From positions 127,629-167,260 of the forward strand of contig NZ_BMRI01000009.1 of the NCBI RefSeq assembly GCF_014648555.1: DNA of 39,632 nt. Direction: 5' to 3'. Under the pieces are notes generated by a model. That model searched no databases. It was not told where the DNA came from and was given only the letters and a program-made list of their open reading frames with translations. The DNA is from Kitasatospora griseola (GTDB taxonomy: Bacteria; Actinomycetota; Actinomycetes; Streptomycetales; Streptomycetaceae). Below are positions 25,231 through 33,073 of the stretch, piece by piece (position 1 is the first letter of the stretch; the number at the start of each line of letters is the position of its first letter). Made by a program: the position numbers and the translations under genes.

Positions 25231-26000
25231 GCGGCGGCAAGCCCCCGGTGATCCAGATCCGCCGGGTCACCAAGTCCTACGGCCACGGCGACGCCGTCGT
25301 GCACGCCCTGCGCGGCCCGCTCGGCCCGGACGGCGCGCCGCTCGGCGTCGACCTGGACATCGCCGAGGGCGACTACGTGGCGGTGATGGGCTCCTCCGGC
25401 TCCGGCAAGTCCACCCTGATGAACATCCTCGGCTGCCTGGACGTGCCCACCGCCGGCCGCTACCTGCTGGACGGCGCCGACGTCGGCCACCTCGACGAGG
25501 GCCAACTCGCCCTGGTCCGCAACCGCAAGATCGGCTTCGTGTTCCAGTCGTTCAACCTGGTGCCGCGCACCACCGCCCTCGCCCAGGTCGAACTGCCGCT
25601 CGCCTACGCGGGCGTGAAGGCGGGCGAGCGGCGCCGCCGGGCGCTGGCCGCGCTCACCCTGGTCGGTCTGGCCGAGCGGGCCGGGCACAAGCCCAACCAG
25701 CTCTCCGGCGGCCAGCAGCAGCGCGTCGCGGTGGCCCGCGCCCTGGTCACCGCGCCCGCGATGCTGCTCGCCGACGAGCCCACCGGCAACCTCGACAGCC
25801 GCTCCACCGAGGAGGTGCTGGGCATCATCGACGGCCTCAACGCGCGCGGCCGCACCGTGGTGGTGATCACCCACGAGGACGAGGTGGCCCGGCACGCCAA
25901 GCGGGTGGTCCGGCTGGTCGACGGCGCGATCGTCTCCGACGTCCGGCAGGCCCCCGTCGACGGGCCGCCGCCGGCCCTGGCCGCGGGGGTGGTCGCATGA
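25227..26000 (+). CDS. ABC transporter ATP-binding protein, MacB/LolD type
   Basis: 257 residues. Walker A GSSGSGKST (Lys61), Q-loop FVFQSFNLVPRTTA, signature LSGGQQQRVAVARAL, Walker B LLADEPTGNLD and the switch histidine in VITHE. The GxLDVPTxG and RNRKIGFVFQSFNL features are those of the MacB/LolD/FtsE group. A ten-residue insertion (PLGPDGAPLG, about 31-40) sits before the first strand-turn, also seen in actinobacterial relatives as I recall. Both ends overlap the neighbouring genes by four bases, so the three proteins are translated together. It powers the permease encoded next. Confidence 0.95.
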   Translation: MSGGKPPVIQIRRVTKSYGHGDAVVHALRGPLGPDGAPLGVDLDIAEGDYVAVMGSSGSGKSTLMNILGCLDVPTAGRYLLDGADVGHLDEGQLALVRNRKIGFVFQSFNLVPRTTALAQVELPLAYAGVKAGERRRRALAALTLVGLAERAGHKPNQLSGGQQQRVAVARALVTAPAMLLADEPTGNLDSRSTEEVLGIIDGLNARGRTVVVITHEDEVARHAKRVVRLVDGAIVSDVRQAPVDGPPPALAAGVVA

Positions 26001-27199
26001 TCGCCTGGCAGATGATCCGCTTCGCGGTCGGCGGCCTGGCCGCCAACAAGGTCCGCTCCGCGCTGACCATGCTCGGCGTGCTGATCGGCGTGGCCTCGGT
26101 GATCCTGCTGCTCGCGGTCGGCAACGGCTCCTCGGTGGCGGTGAAGGAGTCCATCACCTCGCTGGGCACCAACTCGCTGACCGTCTCCTCCTCGGCCTCC
26201 CGCGGCTCCGTCACCGCCGCCAAGAAGCTCACCGTGGAGGACGCCAAGGCGCTGGCCTCGGCCACCGACGCCCCGGCCGTCAAGTCGGTCGCCCCGGTGG
26301 TCACCACCAGCGGCACCGCGCTGTACGGGAACATCTCGTACCAGCCCGGCCAGATCGTCGGCACCTACCCGGCGTACTTCGAGACCGCCAACCAGAAGAT
26401 CGCCCGCGGCGACTACTTCTCCGCCGACGACGTGCTGAACTCCCGCAAGGTCGCGGTGCTCGGCTCCACCACGGCGAAGGAGCTGTTCGCCGCCGAGGAT
26501 CCGATCGGCAAGAAGATCACCATCGGCGGCACCCCGTTCACCGTGACCGGCGTGCTCACCACCAAGGGCTCCACCGGCTTCAACGACCCCGACGACGTGG
26601 TGATCGCCCCGTTGCCGACCGTGCAGAACGCGTTCACCGGCTTCGGCTCGGTCAACCAGATCCTGGTGCAGGCGACCTCCGCCGACACCACCGCCGAGGC
26701 GCAGGCCGACATCACCCGGATCCTGATGGGCACCCATGCCGTCAAGGACCCGGCCAAGGTCGACTTCCGGATCAGCAACCAGACCTCGCTGCTGAGCGCC
26801 CGCGAGTCCACCACCAAGACCTTCACGGTGCTGCTCGGCGCGGTCGCCGCGATCTCGCTGCTGGTCGGCGGCATCGGCATCACCAACATCATGCTGGTCA
26901 CCGTCACCGAGCGGACCAGGGAGATCGGCATCCGCAAGGCGCTCGGCGCGCCCCGCGCGGTCATCCTCGGCCAGTTCCTCGCCGAGTCCACCCTGCTGTC
27001 GGTGATCGGCGCCGGACTCGGCGTGCTCGCCGGGATCGTCGGCTCGCACTTCTCGGTGGTCGGCATCAAGCCGGTGGTGATCCCCGAGTCGGTGCTCGGC
27101 GCGTTCGCCATCGCCGTCGCCATCGGCCTGTTCTTCGGCAGCTACCCCGCCAACCGGGCCGCCTCGCTGCGCCCCATCGACGCCCTCCGGCACGAGTAG
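25997..27199 (+). CDS. MacB/FtsX-type ABC permease
   Basis: 400 residues. The first helix (about 18-40, VRSALTMLGVLIGVASVILL) is followed by a large extracytoplasmic MacB-PCD domain (about 42-265) with IGKKITIGGTPFTVTGVL, then three C-terminal helices with the FtsX-domain signature (ISLLVGGIGITNIMLVTVTE, RTREIGIRKALGAPRAVIL) and PANRAASLRPIDALR at the end. MacB-type permeases do not transport through the membrane themselves but drive an adaptor by mechanotransmission. Partner of the upstream adaptor and ATPase. The substrate may be a peptide, an antibiotic or a lipoprotein; it is unknown. Confidence 0.94.
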   Translation: MIAWQMIRFAVGGLAANKVRSALTMLGVLIGVASVILLLAVGNGSSVAVKESITSLGTNSLTVSSSASRGSVTAAKKLTVEDAKALASATDAPAVKSVAPVVTTSGTALYGNISYQPGQIVGTYPAYFETANQKIARGDYFSADDVLNSRKVAVLGSTTAKELFAAEDPIGKKITIGGTPFTVTGVLTTKGSTGFNDPDDVVIAPLPTVQNAFTGFGSVNQILVQATSADTTAEAQADITRILMGTHAVKDPAKVDFRISNQTSLLSARESTTKTFTVLLGAVAAISLLVGGIGITNIMLVTVTERTREIGIRKALGAPRAVILGQFLAESTLLSVIGAGLGVLAGIVGSHFSVVGIKPVVIPESVLGAFAIAVAIGLFFGSYPANRAASLRPIDALRHE

Positions 27200-27212
27200 A
27201 AGGAGCCCTTTC

Positions 27213-27839
27213 ATGTCGGACGAGCAGGAGCTGCTGGCCACCGCGCCGGACGCCCGCGACATCACCGCCGAGCTGGCCGCGCCGCCGCGCCGCAAGCTCC
27301 CCTGGCCCACCCTGGTGCTCTCCGGCGGCCTGATCGCCGTGCTGTCCTTCGCCGGCGGCGTCTGGTACCAGAAGGGCGACAACAGCGGCGGCAACGGCGC
27401 CGCCCGCGCCTCCGGCGGCCAGTTCCCGGGCGGCCAGCAGAACGGCGGCCGCCGCAGCGGCGGCCAGGGCGGCTACGGCGGCGGCCAGGGCGGTCAGCTG
27501 CCCGGCGGCGGCCAGTTCCCGGGCGGCGGCGGCTTCACCCGCGGCACCGTCAAGTCGGTGGACGGCAGCACCGTCTACCTGACCGACGCCAACGGGAACA
27601 CCGTGAAGGTCACCACCGGCGACTCCACCAAGGTCACCACGACCAAGGAGGGCAAGGTCGGCGACCTGCAGCCCGGCCAGAGCGTCACCGTGCTGGGCAG
27701 CAAGGGCGCCGACGGCTCCTACAGCGCCACCCAGCTCACCGAGGGCGGCGCGGGCGGCTTCGGCGGCCGCGGCGGCCAGGGCGGTGGCCAGGGCGGTCAG
27801 GGCGGCGGATCCGGTACCGGTTCGACTACGGGCGGATGA
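27213..27839 (+). CDS. membrane-anchored Gly-rich protein with DUF5666-like domain
   Basis: 208 residues with AAGGAG seven bases before the ATG and 13 bases after the permease stop, hence the fourth gene of the operon. One transmembrane helix (about 30-48, PTLVLSGGLIAVLSFAGGVW) anchors a Gly/Gln-rich linker, then a small beta domain of about 70 residues: FTRGTVKSVDGSTVYLTDAN, GNTVKVTTGDSTKVTTTKEG and LQPGQSVTVLGSKGADGSYS, the DUF5666 (OB-like) pattern. A Gly-rich tail follows. It is probably an extracellular accessory protein of the export system; the role is unknown. The Gly-rich tracts resemble those in the adaptor, suggesting similar surroundings. Confidence 0.82.
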   Translation: MSDEQELLATAPDARDITAELAAPPRRKLPWPTLVLSGGLIAVLSFAGGVWYQKGDNSGGNGAARASGGQFPGGQQNGGRRSGGQGGYGGGQGGQLPGGGQFPGGGGFTRGTVKSVDGSTVYLTDANGNTVKVTTGDSTKVTTTKEGKVGDLQPGQSVTVLGSKGADGSYSATQLTEGGAGGFGGRGGQGGGQGGQGGGSGTGSTTGG

Positions 27840-27991
27840 CCGATCAACCCTTCATTCACTTGACGTAGCCTGCCCGGGCTAGGGTCTGTCTGACGATGTT
27901 CGGTCGGGTGCGCCCGGCGGAGCTCGTCCGACCGTCCCGGAAACCGCCCGGGCCGGCCTCATTCGTCCCGGCCGGGAGGCGGAGCAAGATC

Positions 27992-28753
27992 GTGTCAGGC
28001 GCAGTGCAGTCGAGCCCGTCCGCGGCGGCCCCGGCGGGCGGTGAACCGTTCCTGCTGGTGGTGGACGACGAGCCCAACATCCGCGAGCTGCTGTCGGCCA
28101 GCCTGCGGTTCTCCGGTTTCCGGGTGGCCTCCGCCGCCACCGGCCAGGAGGCGCTGGACGCGGTCGCCGCGGAGCGCCCCGACCTGGTGGTGCTCGACGT
28201 GATGCTGCCCGACCTGGACGGCTTCACCGTCGTCCAGCGGCTGCGCGACCAGACCCAGTGGCCGGGCAGCCCCGAGCACGTCCCGGTGCTGTTCCTGACC
28301 GCCAAGGACGGCACCGGCGACAAGGTCCAGGGCCTGGCCGTCGGCGCCGACGACTACGTCACCAAGCCGTTCAGCCTGGAGGAGCTGATCGCCCGGATCC
28401 GGGCGATCCTGCGCCGGGCCGGCGGCCCCGCCGACGACGGCCGCCTGGTGGTGGCCGACCTCACCCTGGATCCGACCGCGCACGAGGTCACCCGCGGCGG
28501 CGTCCCGGTCTCGCTCTCCCCCACCGAGTTCAAGCTGCTGCACTACCTGATGGCCAACGTCGGCCGGGTGGTCTCCAAGGCGCAGATCCTCGACCACGTG
28601 TGGGCCTACGACTTCGGCGGCGACCTGTCCATCGTCGAGTCGTACATCTCCTACCTGCGCCGCAAGCTCGACTCCGGTCCGGTGCACGGACCCAAGCTGA
28701 TCCACACGGTGCGCGGCATCGGCTACGCCCTGCGCCGCCCGCCGAACGGCTGA
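27992..28753 (+). CDS. OmpR-family response regulator
   Basis: 253 residues from GTG 27992, seven bases after GGAG. The receiver domain (about 18-140) has the acidic pair DDE, phosphorylation site Asp69 (VVLDVMLPDLDG) and Lys125 (YVTKPFS); the winged-helix output domain (about 150-250) has SLSPTEFKLLHYLMANVGRV and SYISYLRRKLD ... VRGIGYALR. A longer in-frame opening from 27896 is Arg/Pro-rich and has no receiver homology, so the later GTG is chosen. The stop overlaps the kinase start. It lies 152 bases after the MacAB operon and probably controls it, as such regulators usually do for adjacent exporters. Confidence 0.93.
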   Translation: MSGAVQSSPSAAAPAGGEPFLLVVDDEPNIRELLSASLRFSGFRVASAATGQEALDAVAAERPDLVVLDVMLPDLDGFTVVQRLRDQTQWPGSPEHVPVLFLTAKDGTGDKVQGLAVGADDYVTKPFSLEELIARIRAILRRAGGPADDGRLVVADLTLDPTAHEVTRGGVPVSLSPTEFKLLHYLMANVGRVVSKAQILDHVWAYDFGGDLSIVESYISYLRRKLDSGPVHGPKLIHTVRGIGYALRRPPNG

Positions 28754-30216
28754 TGGCGCGGTTCTCGCTGCGGGTCCGGCTGCTGGTGCTGGCGCTGCTG
28801 CTGGTCACCACCGGCCTGGTGGTCAGTGACACCTGGGTGCTCGGCACCGTCCGCAGCCAGCTGGTGGAGCGCACCGACCAGCAGCTGGAGCGGTACGCCG
28901 AGCCGCTGTCGCGGCGCGCGCCGTCCCGCCAGCAGTCCCAGGTGTCGGTGTTCAGCCCGCAGACGCTGAGCCGCCGCACCGGCCAGGCGCTGCCCAGCGA
29001 GTACGTGGTGCGCTACCTGGCCGCGGACGGCACCGTGCTGTCGGTGCTGCGCCAGCCGCTGACCGACTCCGAGCCGGCCCCGCAGCTGCCGGCGCTGACC
29101 GCCGCCGCGCTGACCCGCCGGGAGGGCGAGCCGTTCACCGAGAAGGTGCCGCGCGGCAGCGAGTGGCGCTCGCTGGTGCTGCCGCTGCAGCGCACCGCCG
29201 CCGGCGACTTCGGGTCGCCGCGGTTCGTGCAGGTCGCGGTGCCGTTGGACGACGTGCAGTCCACCATCACGCACCTGCGCACCACCTTCTTCACCATCGG
29301 CGGCGCGGTCCTGGCGGGCCTGGCCGGCCTGGGCGCGATCGCGGTGCGGGCCGGGCTGCGGCCGCTGCGCCAGCTGGAGGCGGGCGCGCAGCGGATCGCC
29401 GACGGCGACCTGTCGCACCGGATGCCGGAGCTGCCGGCCCGCACCGAGGTGGGCCGGCTGTCGGCGGCGCTGAACCGGATGCTCACCGACATCGAGACGG
29501 CGTTCGCCGACCGGGCCGCCTCCGAGCGCCGGATGCGCCGCTTCGTCGCGGACGCCTCGCACGAGCTGCGCACCCCGCTGGCGGGCATCCGCGGCTTCGC
29601 CGAGCTGCACCGGATGGGCGCGCTGGACGACGTGGACCGGGCGATGGACCGGATCGAGTCGGAGGCGGTGCGCCTCGGCGGCCTGGTGGAGGACCTGCTG
29701 ATGCTGGCCCGGCTGGACGAGGAGCGCCCGCTGAACCTCGCCCCGATGGACCTGCGGACGCTGGCCGCGGACGCCCTGCACGACCTGACCGCGCTGGACC
29801 CGGGCCGCCCGGTGGCGCTGACCGGCCCGCGCGGCGAGGGCGCCCCGCAGCCCGCGCCGGTGCTCGGCGACGAGGCCCGGCTGCGCCAGGTGGTGACCAA
29901 CCTGGTGGGCAATGCGGTCAAGCACACCCCGGCGGGCACCGCGGTGCGGATCGGGGTGGGCCGGCTGAACGGCGAGTGCCTGTTGGAAGTCGCCGACCAG
30001 GGGCCCGGAATGACGGAGGATCAGGCCGCGCTGGTGTTCGAGCGCTTCTATCGGGTGGACGCCTCGCGGGCCCGGCGGGCGGGCGAGGGCGGGGGATCGG
30101 GTCTGGGACTGGCGATCGCCTCCGCGCTGGTGGTCGCGCACGGCGGTGAGCTGACCCTGCACACCGCGCCGGGCGACGGCGCGGCCTTCAGGGTGGTCCT
30201 GCCGCACCAGCGCTGA
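28753..30216 (+). CDS. HAMP-domain sensor histidine kinase
   Basis: 487 residues. Helix 1 (about 9-28, LLVLALLLVTTGLVVSDTWV) and helix 2 (about 180-203) flank a sensor domain of about 150 residues; HAMP follows (RAGLRPLRQLEAGAQRIADG), then HisKA with phosphorylated His270 (DASHELRTPLAGIRGF) and HATPase with NAVKHTP, DQGPGM and GSGLGLAIA. The sensor has no recognised fold. The pair sits directly downstream of the MacAB-like genes, resembling BceRS- or CseBC-like envelope stress systems in layout. The start is the ATG overlapping the regulator stop. Confidence 0.93.
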   Translation: MARFSLRVRLLVLALLLVTTGLVVSDTWVLGTVRSQLVERTDQQLERYAEPLSRRAPSRQQSQVSVFSPQTLSRRTGQALPSEYVVRYLAADGTVLSVLRQPLTDSEPAPQLPALTAAALTRREGEPFTEKVPRGSEWRSLVLPLQRTAAGDFGSPRFVQVAVPLDDVQSTITHLRTTFFTIGGAVLAGLAGLGAIAVRAGLRPLRQLEAGAQRIADGDLSHRMPELPARTEVGRLSAALNRMLTDIETAFADRAASERRMRRFVADASHELRTPLAGIRGFAELHRMGALDDVDRAMDRIESEAVRLGGLVEDLLMLARLDEERPLNLAPMDLRTLAADALHDLTALDPGRPVALTGPRGEGAPQPAPVLGDEARLRQVVTNLVGNAVKHTPAGTAVRIGVGRLNGECLLEVADQGPGMTEDQAALVFERFYRVDASRARRAGEGGGSGLGLAIASALVVAHGGELTLHTAPGDGAAFRVVLPHQR

Positions 30217-30240
30217 CCTGTGCTGAGGTGGCGTCAGCGC
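30210..30240 (+). terminator. hairpin at the end of the kinase gene
   Basis: GCGCTGAC (30210-30217, covering the TGA) and GTCAGCGC (30233-30240) with a 15-base loop. A moderate terminator candidate. Confidence 0.5.
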
Positions 30241-30383
30241 GGTCGGTGTCAAGCGCCGTTCGGTACAGCGGCGCCTCCCGGCGGCGGCTTGTGGGGGCCC
30301 GGACGGGCGGCAGATCATTTGACTCGTTCGGAGAACACCCCCCCCCGTGCATTTGCACTGATAAGCATCATGGATACTGCTTC

Positions 30384-30407
30384 TTGTGAACGTGTTCACG
30401 TTCACAA
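30384..30407 (+). promoter_or_regulatory. Rex operator upstream of cydA
   Basis: A 24-base inverted repeat: TTGTGAACGTG, centre TT, then CACGTTCACAA. It contains the Rex (redox repressor) half-sites TTGTGAA and TTCACAA and the shorter site TGTGAACGTGTTCACG. S. coelicolor Rex represses cydABCD at TGTGAAC-type palindromes when NADH is low. It lies 84 bases before the cydA GTG. TTGCAC at 30353-30358 upstream may be a -35 element placing the start of transcription inside the operator; that part is tentative. Confidence 0.9.
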
Positions 30408-30491
30408 GCGGACAAGCTTGGGCAGGTTCGGCGCGGTCGCGTGCTAAATATGCTTTTTGTCCGGTATGCACATCCTGTGAGAGAGGGCGCA

Positions 30492-32030
30492 GTGGACCTA
30501 GCAGTCGCTCACGAGACCATCTCGCGATGGCAGTTCGGCATCACCACCGTCTACCACTTCCTCTTCGTCCCGCTCACCATCAGCCTGGCCTCGATCGTGG
30601 CCTGCCTGCAGACCGCGTGGGTGCGTACGGGCAAGGAGAAGTACTTCCACGCCACCAAGTTCTGGGGCAAGCTCTTCCTGATCAACATCGCCATGGGCGT
30701 GGTCACCGGCATCGTCCAGGAGTTCCAGTTCGGCATGAACTGGTCCGACTACTCCCGCTTCGTCGGCGACGTGTTCGGCGCCCCGCTGGCGATGGAGGCG
30801 CTGATCGCCTTCTTCTTCGAGTCGACCTTCATCGGACTGTGGATCTTCGGCTGGGACAAGCTGCCGAAGAAGATCCACCTCGCGTGCATCTGGATGGTCG
30901 CGATCGGCACCGCGCTGTCCGCGTACTTCATCCTGGCCGCGAACTCCTGGATGCAGCACCCGGTCGGCTACCGGATCGACCCCGTCACCGGCAAGGCCCA
31001 GCTCACCGACATCGTCCGGGTGCTGACCCAGAACACCACCCTGGTGCAGGTCTTCCACACCCTCACCGCCGCCTTCCTCACCGGCGCCGCCTTCGTGGTC
31101 GGCATCGCCAGCTACCACCTGTGGCGCGCCAAGCAGGGCAAGGAGACGGACCGCCGCAAGACCGCCGCGATGCGCACCTCGCTGCGCTTCGGCCTGGCCA
31201 TCGCCGTGGTCGCCGGCCTCGGCACCGCGATCAGCGGCGACACCCTCGGCAAGGTGATGTTCGAGCAGCAGCCGATGAAGATGGCCGCCGCCGAAGCGCT
31301 CTGGGACACCCAGGCCCCCGCCCCGTTCTCGGTGTTCGCCGTCGGCGACGTCTCCAAGGGCCACAACTCGGTCGCCCTGGAGATCCCCGGAATACTCTCC
31401 TTCCTCGCGCACAACGACTTCTCGTCCGAAGTCCCCGGCATCAACGACATCGCCGCCGCCGAGGCCGCCCAGCACGGCGGACAGCCCACCGACTACATCC
31501 CCAACATCTTCGTCACCTACTGGGGATTCCGGCTGATGATCGGCTTCGGCATGACGTCCTTCGTCGCCGCGCTGATCGGCCTGTGGACCACCCGCCGCAA
31601 GTTCTGGCTGGCCCCCGAGCACCGCACCGGCGAGGACGAGCCGCCGAAGCTGATGCTCACCAGGAACCGTGAGATGAACGTCTTCTTCACCCGGTGGAGC
31701 TGGCGGATCGGCATCCTCACCATGGGCTTCCCGCTGGTCGCCAACAGCTTCGGCTGGATCTTCACCGAGATGGGCCGCCAGCCCTGGGTGGTGTTCGGCC
31801 TGATGCGCACCCGCGACGCGGTCTCCCCCAACGTCAGCGTCGGCACCCAGGTGCTCGGCCTGGCCACGCTGACCGCCCTGTACGCGATCCTCGCCGTGAT
31901 CGAGGTCAAGCTGCTCGCCAAGTACGCCGCCGCCGGGCCGAACACGGACGAGAAGCCGCCCGCCAAGGACCCGACCCTGCGCGGCCCCTCGGACGAGGAC
32001 TCCGACCAGCCGCTCGCCTTCGCGTACTGA
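30492..32030 (+). CDS. cydA: cytochrome bd oxidase subunit I
   Basis: 512 residues from GTG 30492, after GAGAGGG; codons upstream are not conserved. The heme ligands are visible: His22 (TTVYHFLFVPLT, heme b595), His189 (VFHTLTAAF) and Met349 (GFRLMIGFGM, with His189 for heme b558). GWIFTEMGRQPW is the conserved end of the Q-loop region. The length indicates the short-Q-loop type usual in actinobacteria. This membrane subunit oxidises menaquinol and reduces O2 at low oxygen. The operon cydA-cydB-cydCD starts here under the Rex operator. Confidence 0.97.
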   Translation: MDLAVAHETISRWQFGITTVYHFLFVPLTISLASIVACLQTAWVRTGKEKYFHATKFWGKLFLINIAMGVVTGIVQEFQFGMNWSDYSRFVGDVFGAPLAMEALIAFFFESTFIGLWIFGWDKLPKKIHLACIWMVAIGTALSAYFILAANSWMQHPVGYRIDPVTGKAQLTDIVRVLTQNTTLVQVFHTLTAAFLTGAAFVVGIASYHLWRAKQGKETDRRKTAAMRTSLRFGLAIAVVAGLGTAISGDTLGKVMFEQQPMKMAAAEALWDTQAPAPFSVFAVGDVSKGHNSVALEIPGILSFLAHNDFSSEVPGINDIAAAEAAQHGGQPTDYIPNIFVTYWGFRLMIGFGMTSFVAALIGLWTTRRKFWLAPEHRTGEDEPPKLMLTRNREMNVFFTRWSWRIGILTMGFPLVANSFGWIFTEMGRQPWVVFGLMRTRDAVSPNVSVGTQVLGLATLTALYAILAVIEVKLLAKYAAAGPNTDEKPPAKDPTLRGPSDEDSDQPLAFAY

Positions 32031-32041
32031 GGACGGATCAC

Positions 32042-33049
32042 ATGCACCTGCAAGACTTCTGGTTCATCCTGATCGCCGTCCTGTGGATCGGCTACTTCTT
32101 CCTGGAGGGCTTCGACTTCGGCGTCGGCATCCTCACCCGGCTGCTGGCCCGCAACACCGCCGAACGCCGCGTCCTGATCAACACCATCGGCCCGGTCTGG
32201 GACGGCAACGAGGTGTGGCTGCTCACCGCCGGCGGCGCCACCTTCGCGGCCTTCCCCGACTGGTACGCCACCCTGTTCAGCGGCTTCTTCGTCCCGCTGC
32301 TGATCATCCTGGTCTGCCTGATCGTCCGCGGCGTCTCCTTCGAGTACCGGCACCAGCGCGACAGCGAGCGCTGGCAGCGCAACTGGGAACTCGCCATCTT
32401 CTGGACCTCCCTGCTGCCCGCCTTCCTGTGGGGCGTCGCCTTCGGCAACATCGTCCGCGGCGTCGCCATCGACCAGGACAAGAACTACGTCGGCACCTTC
32501 TGGGACCTGCTCAACCCGTACGCGCTGCTCGGCGGCCTCACCACCCTGGCGCTGTTCACCTTCCACGGCGCGGTGTTCACCGCGCTGAAGACCACCGGTG
32601 ACATCCGGCACCGGGCCCGCGTCCAGGCCACCGTCCTCGGCCTGGTCACCGCGGCCCTCGCGGCGGCCTTCCTGATCTGGACCCAGGTCCACACCGGCAA
32701 CGGCTGGAGCCTGGCCGCGCTGATCGTCGCGGTGCTCGCCCTGGTCGCCGCGCTCGGCGCCAACCAGGTGGGCCGCGAGGGCTGGGCGTTCGGCTTCAGC
32801 GGCGTGACCATCGCCGCCGCCGTCGGCATGCTGTTCCTGTCGCTGTTCCCCGACGTGATGCCCTCCACCCTGAACGACGCCTGGTCGCTGACCGTCAGCA
32901 ACTCCTCGTCCTCGCCCTACACGCTCAAGGTGATGACGATCGTCGCGGTGGTCTTCACCCCGCTGGTGCTGCTCTACCAGGGCTGGACGTACTGGGTCTT
33001 CCGCCGCCGGATCGGCGTCCAGCACATCCCCGCCGCCGCCCACCACTGA
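32042..33049 (+). CDS. cydB: cytochrome bd oxidase subunit II
   Basis: 335 residues, 11 bases after the cydA stop. Typical start DFWFILIAVLWIGYFFLEGF with the DFGVGIL motif, GPVWDGNEVWLL, and about eight to nine hydrophobic helices; it ends with LLYQGWTYWVFRRRI. The subunit completes the heterodimer with CydA and has no heme ligands of its own. GAGGA overlaps the cydA stop and serves as ribosome-binding site. Confidence 0.97.
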   Translation: MHLQDFWFILIAVLWIGYFFLEGFDFGVGILTRLLARNTAERRVLINTIGPVWDGNEVWLLTAGGATFAAFPDWYATLFSGFFVPLLIILVCLIVRGVSFEYRHQRDSERWQRNWELAIFWTSLLPAFLWGVAFGNIVRGVAIDQDKNYVGTFWDLLNPYALLGGLTTLALFTFHGAVFTALKTTGDIRHRARVQATVLGLVTAALAAAFLIWTQVHTGNGWSLAALIVAVLALVAALGANQVGREGWAFGFSGVTIAAAVGMLFLSLFPDVMPSTLNDAWSLTVSNSSSSPYTLKVMTIVAVVFTPLVLLYQGWTYWVFRRRIGVQHIPAAAHH

Positions 33050-33073
33050 CCCGCCGTCGCAGGAGCACACCTG

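Noticed and set aside
20892..25895. Very long minus-strand open frame (about 1,670 codons) across hisC, trpB2 and the MacAB genes
   Set aside because: It lies antisense to four well-recognised genes, has Gly/Val/Asp-biased composition without domains, and comes from the lack of A/T-rich stop codons in this GC-rich DNA.
27860..27890. TTGACG ... TAGGGT as promoter of the response-regulator gene
   Set aside because: The spacer is only about 14 bases, too short for a normal vegetative promoter; left unmarked.
30338..30346. Run of nine C bases upstream of cydA as a phase-variation switch
   Set aside because: It lies outside any gene and away from the promoter elements, so there is no sign that its length matters.
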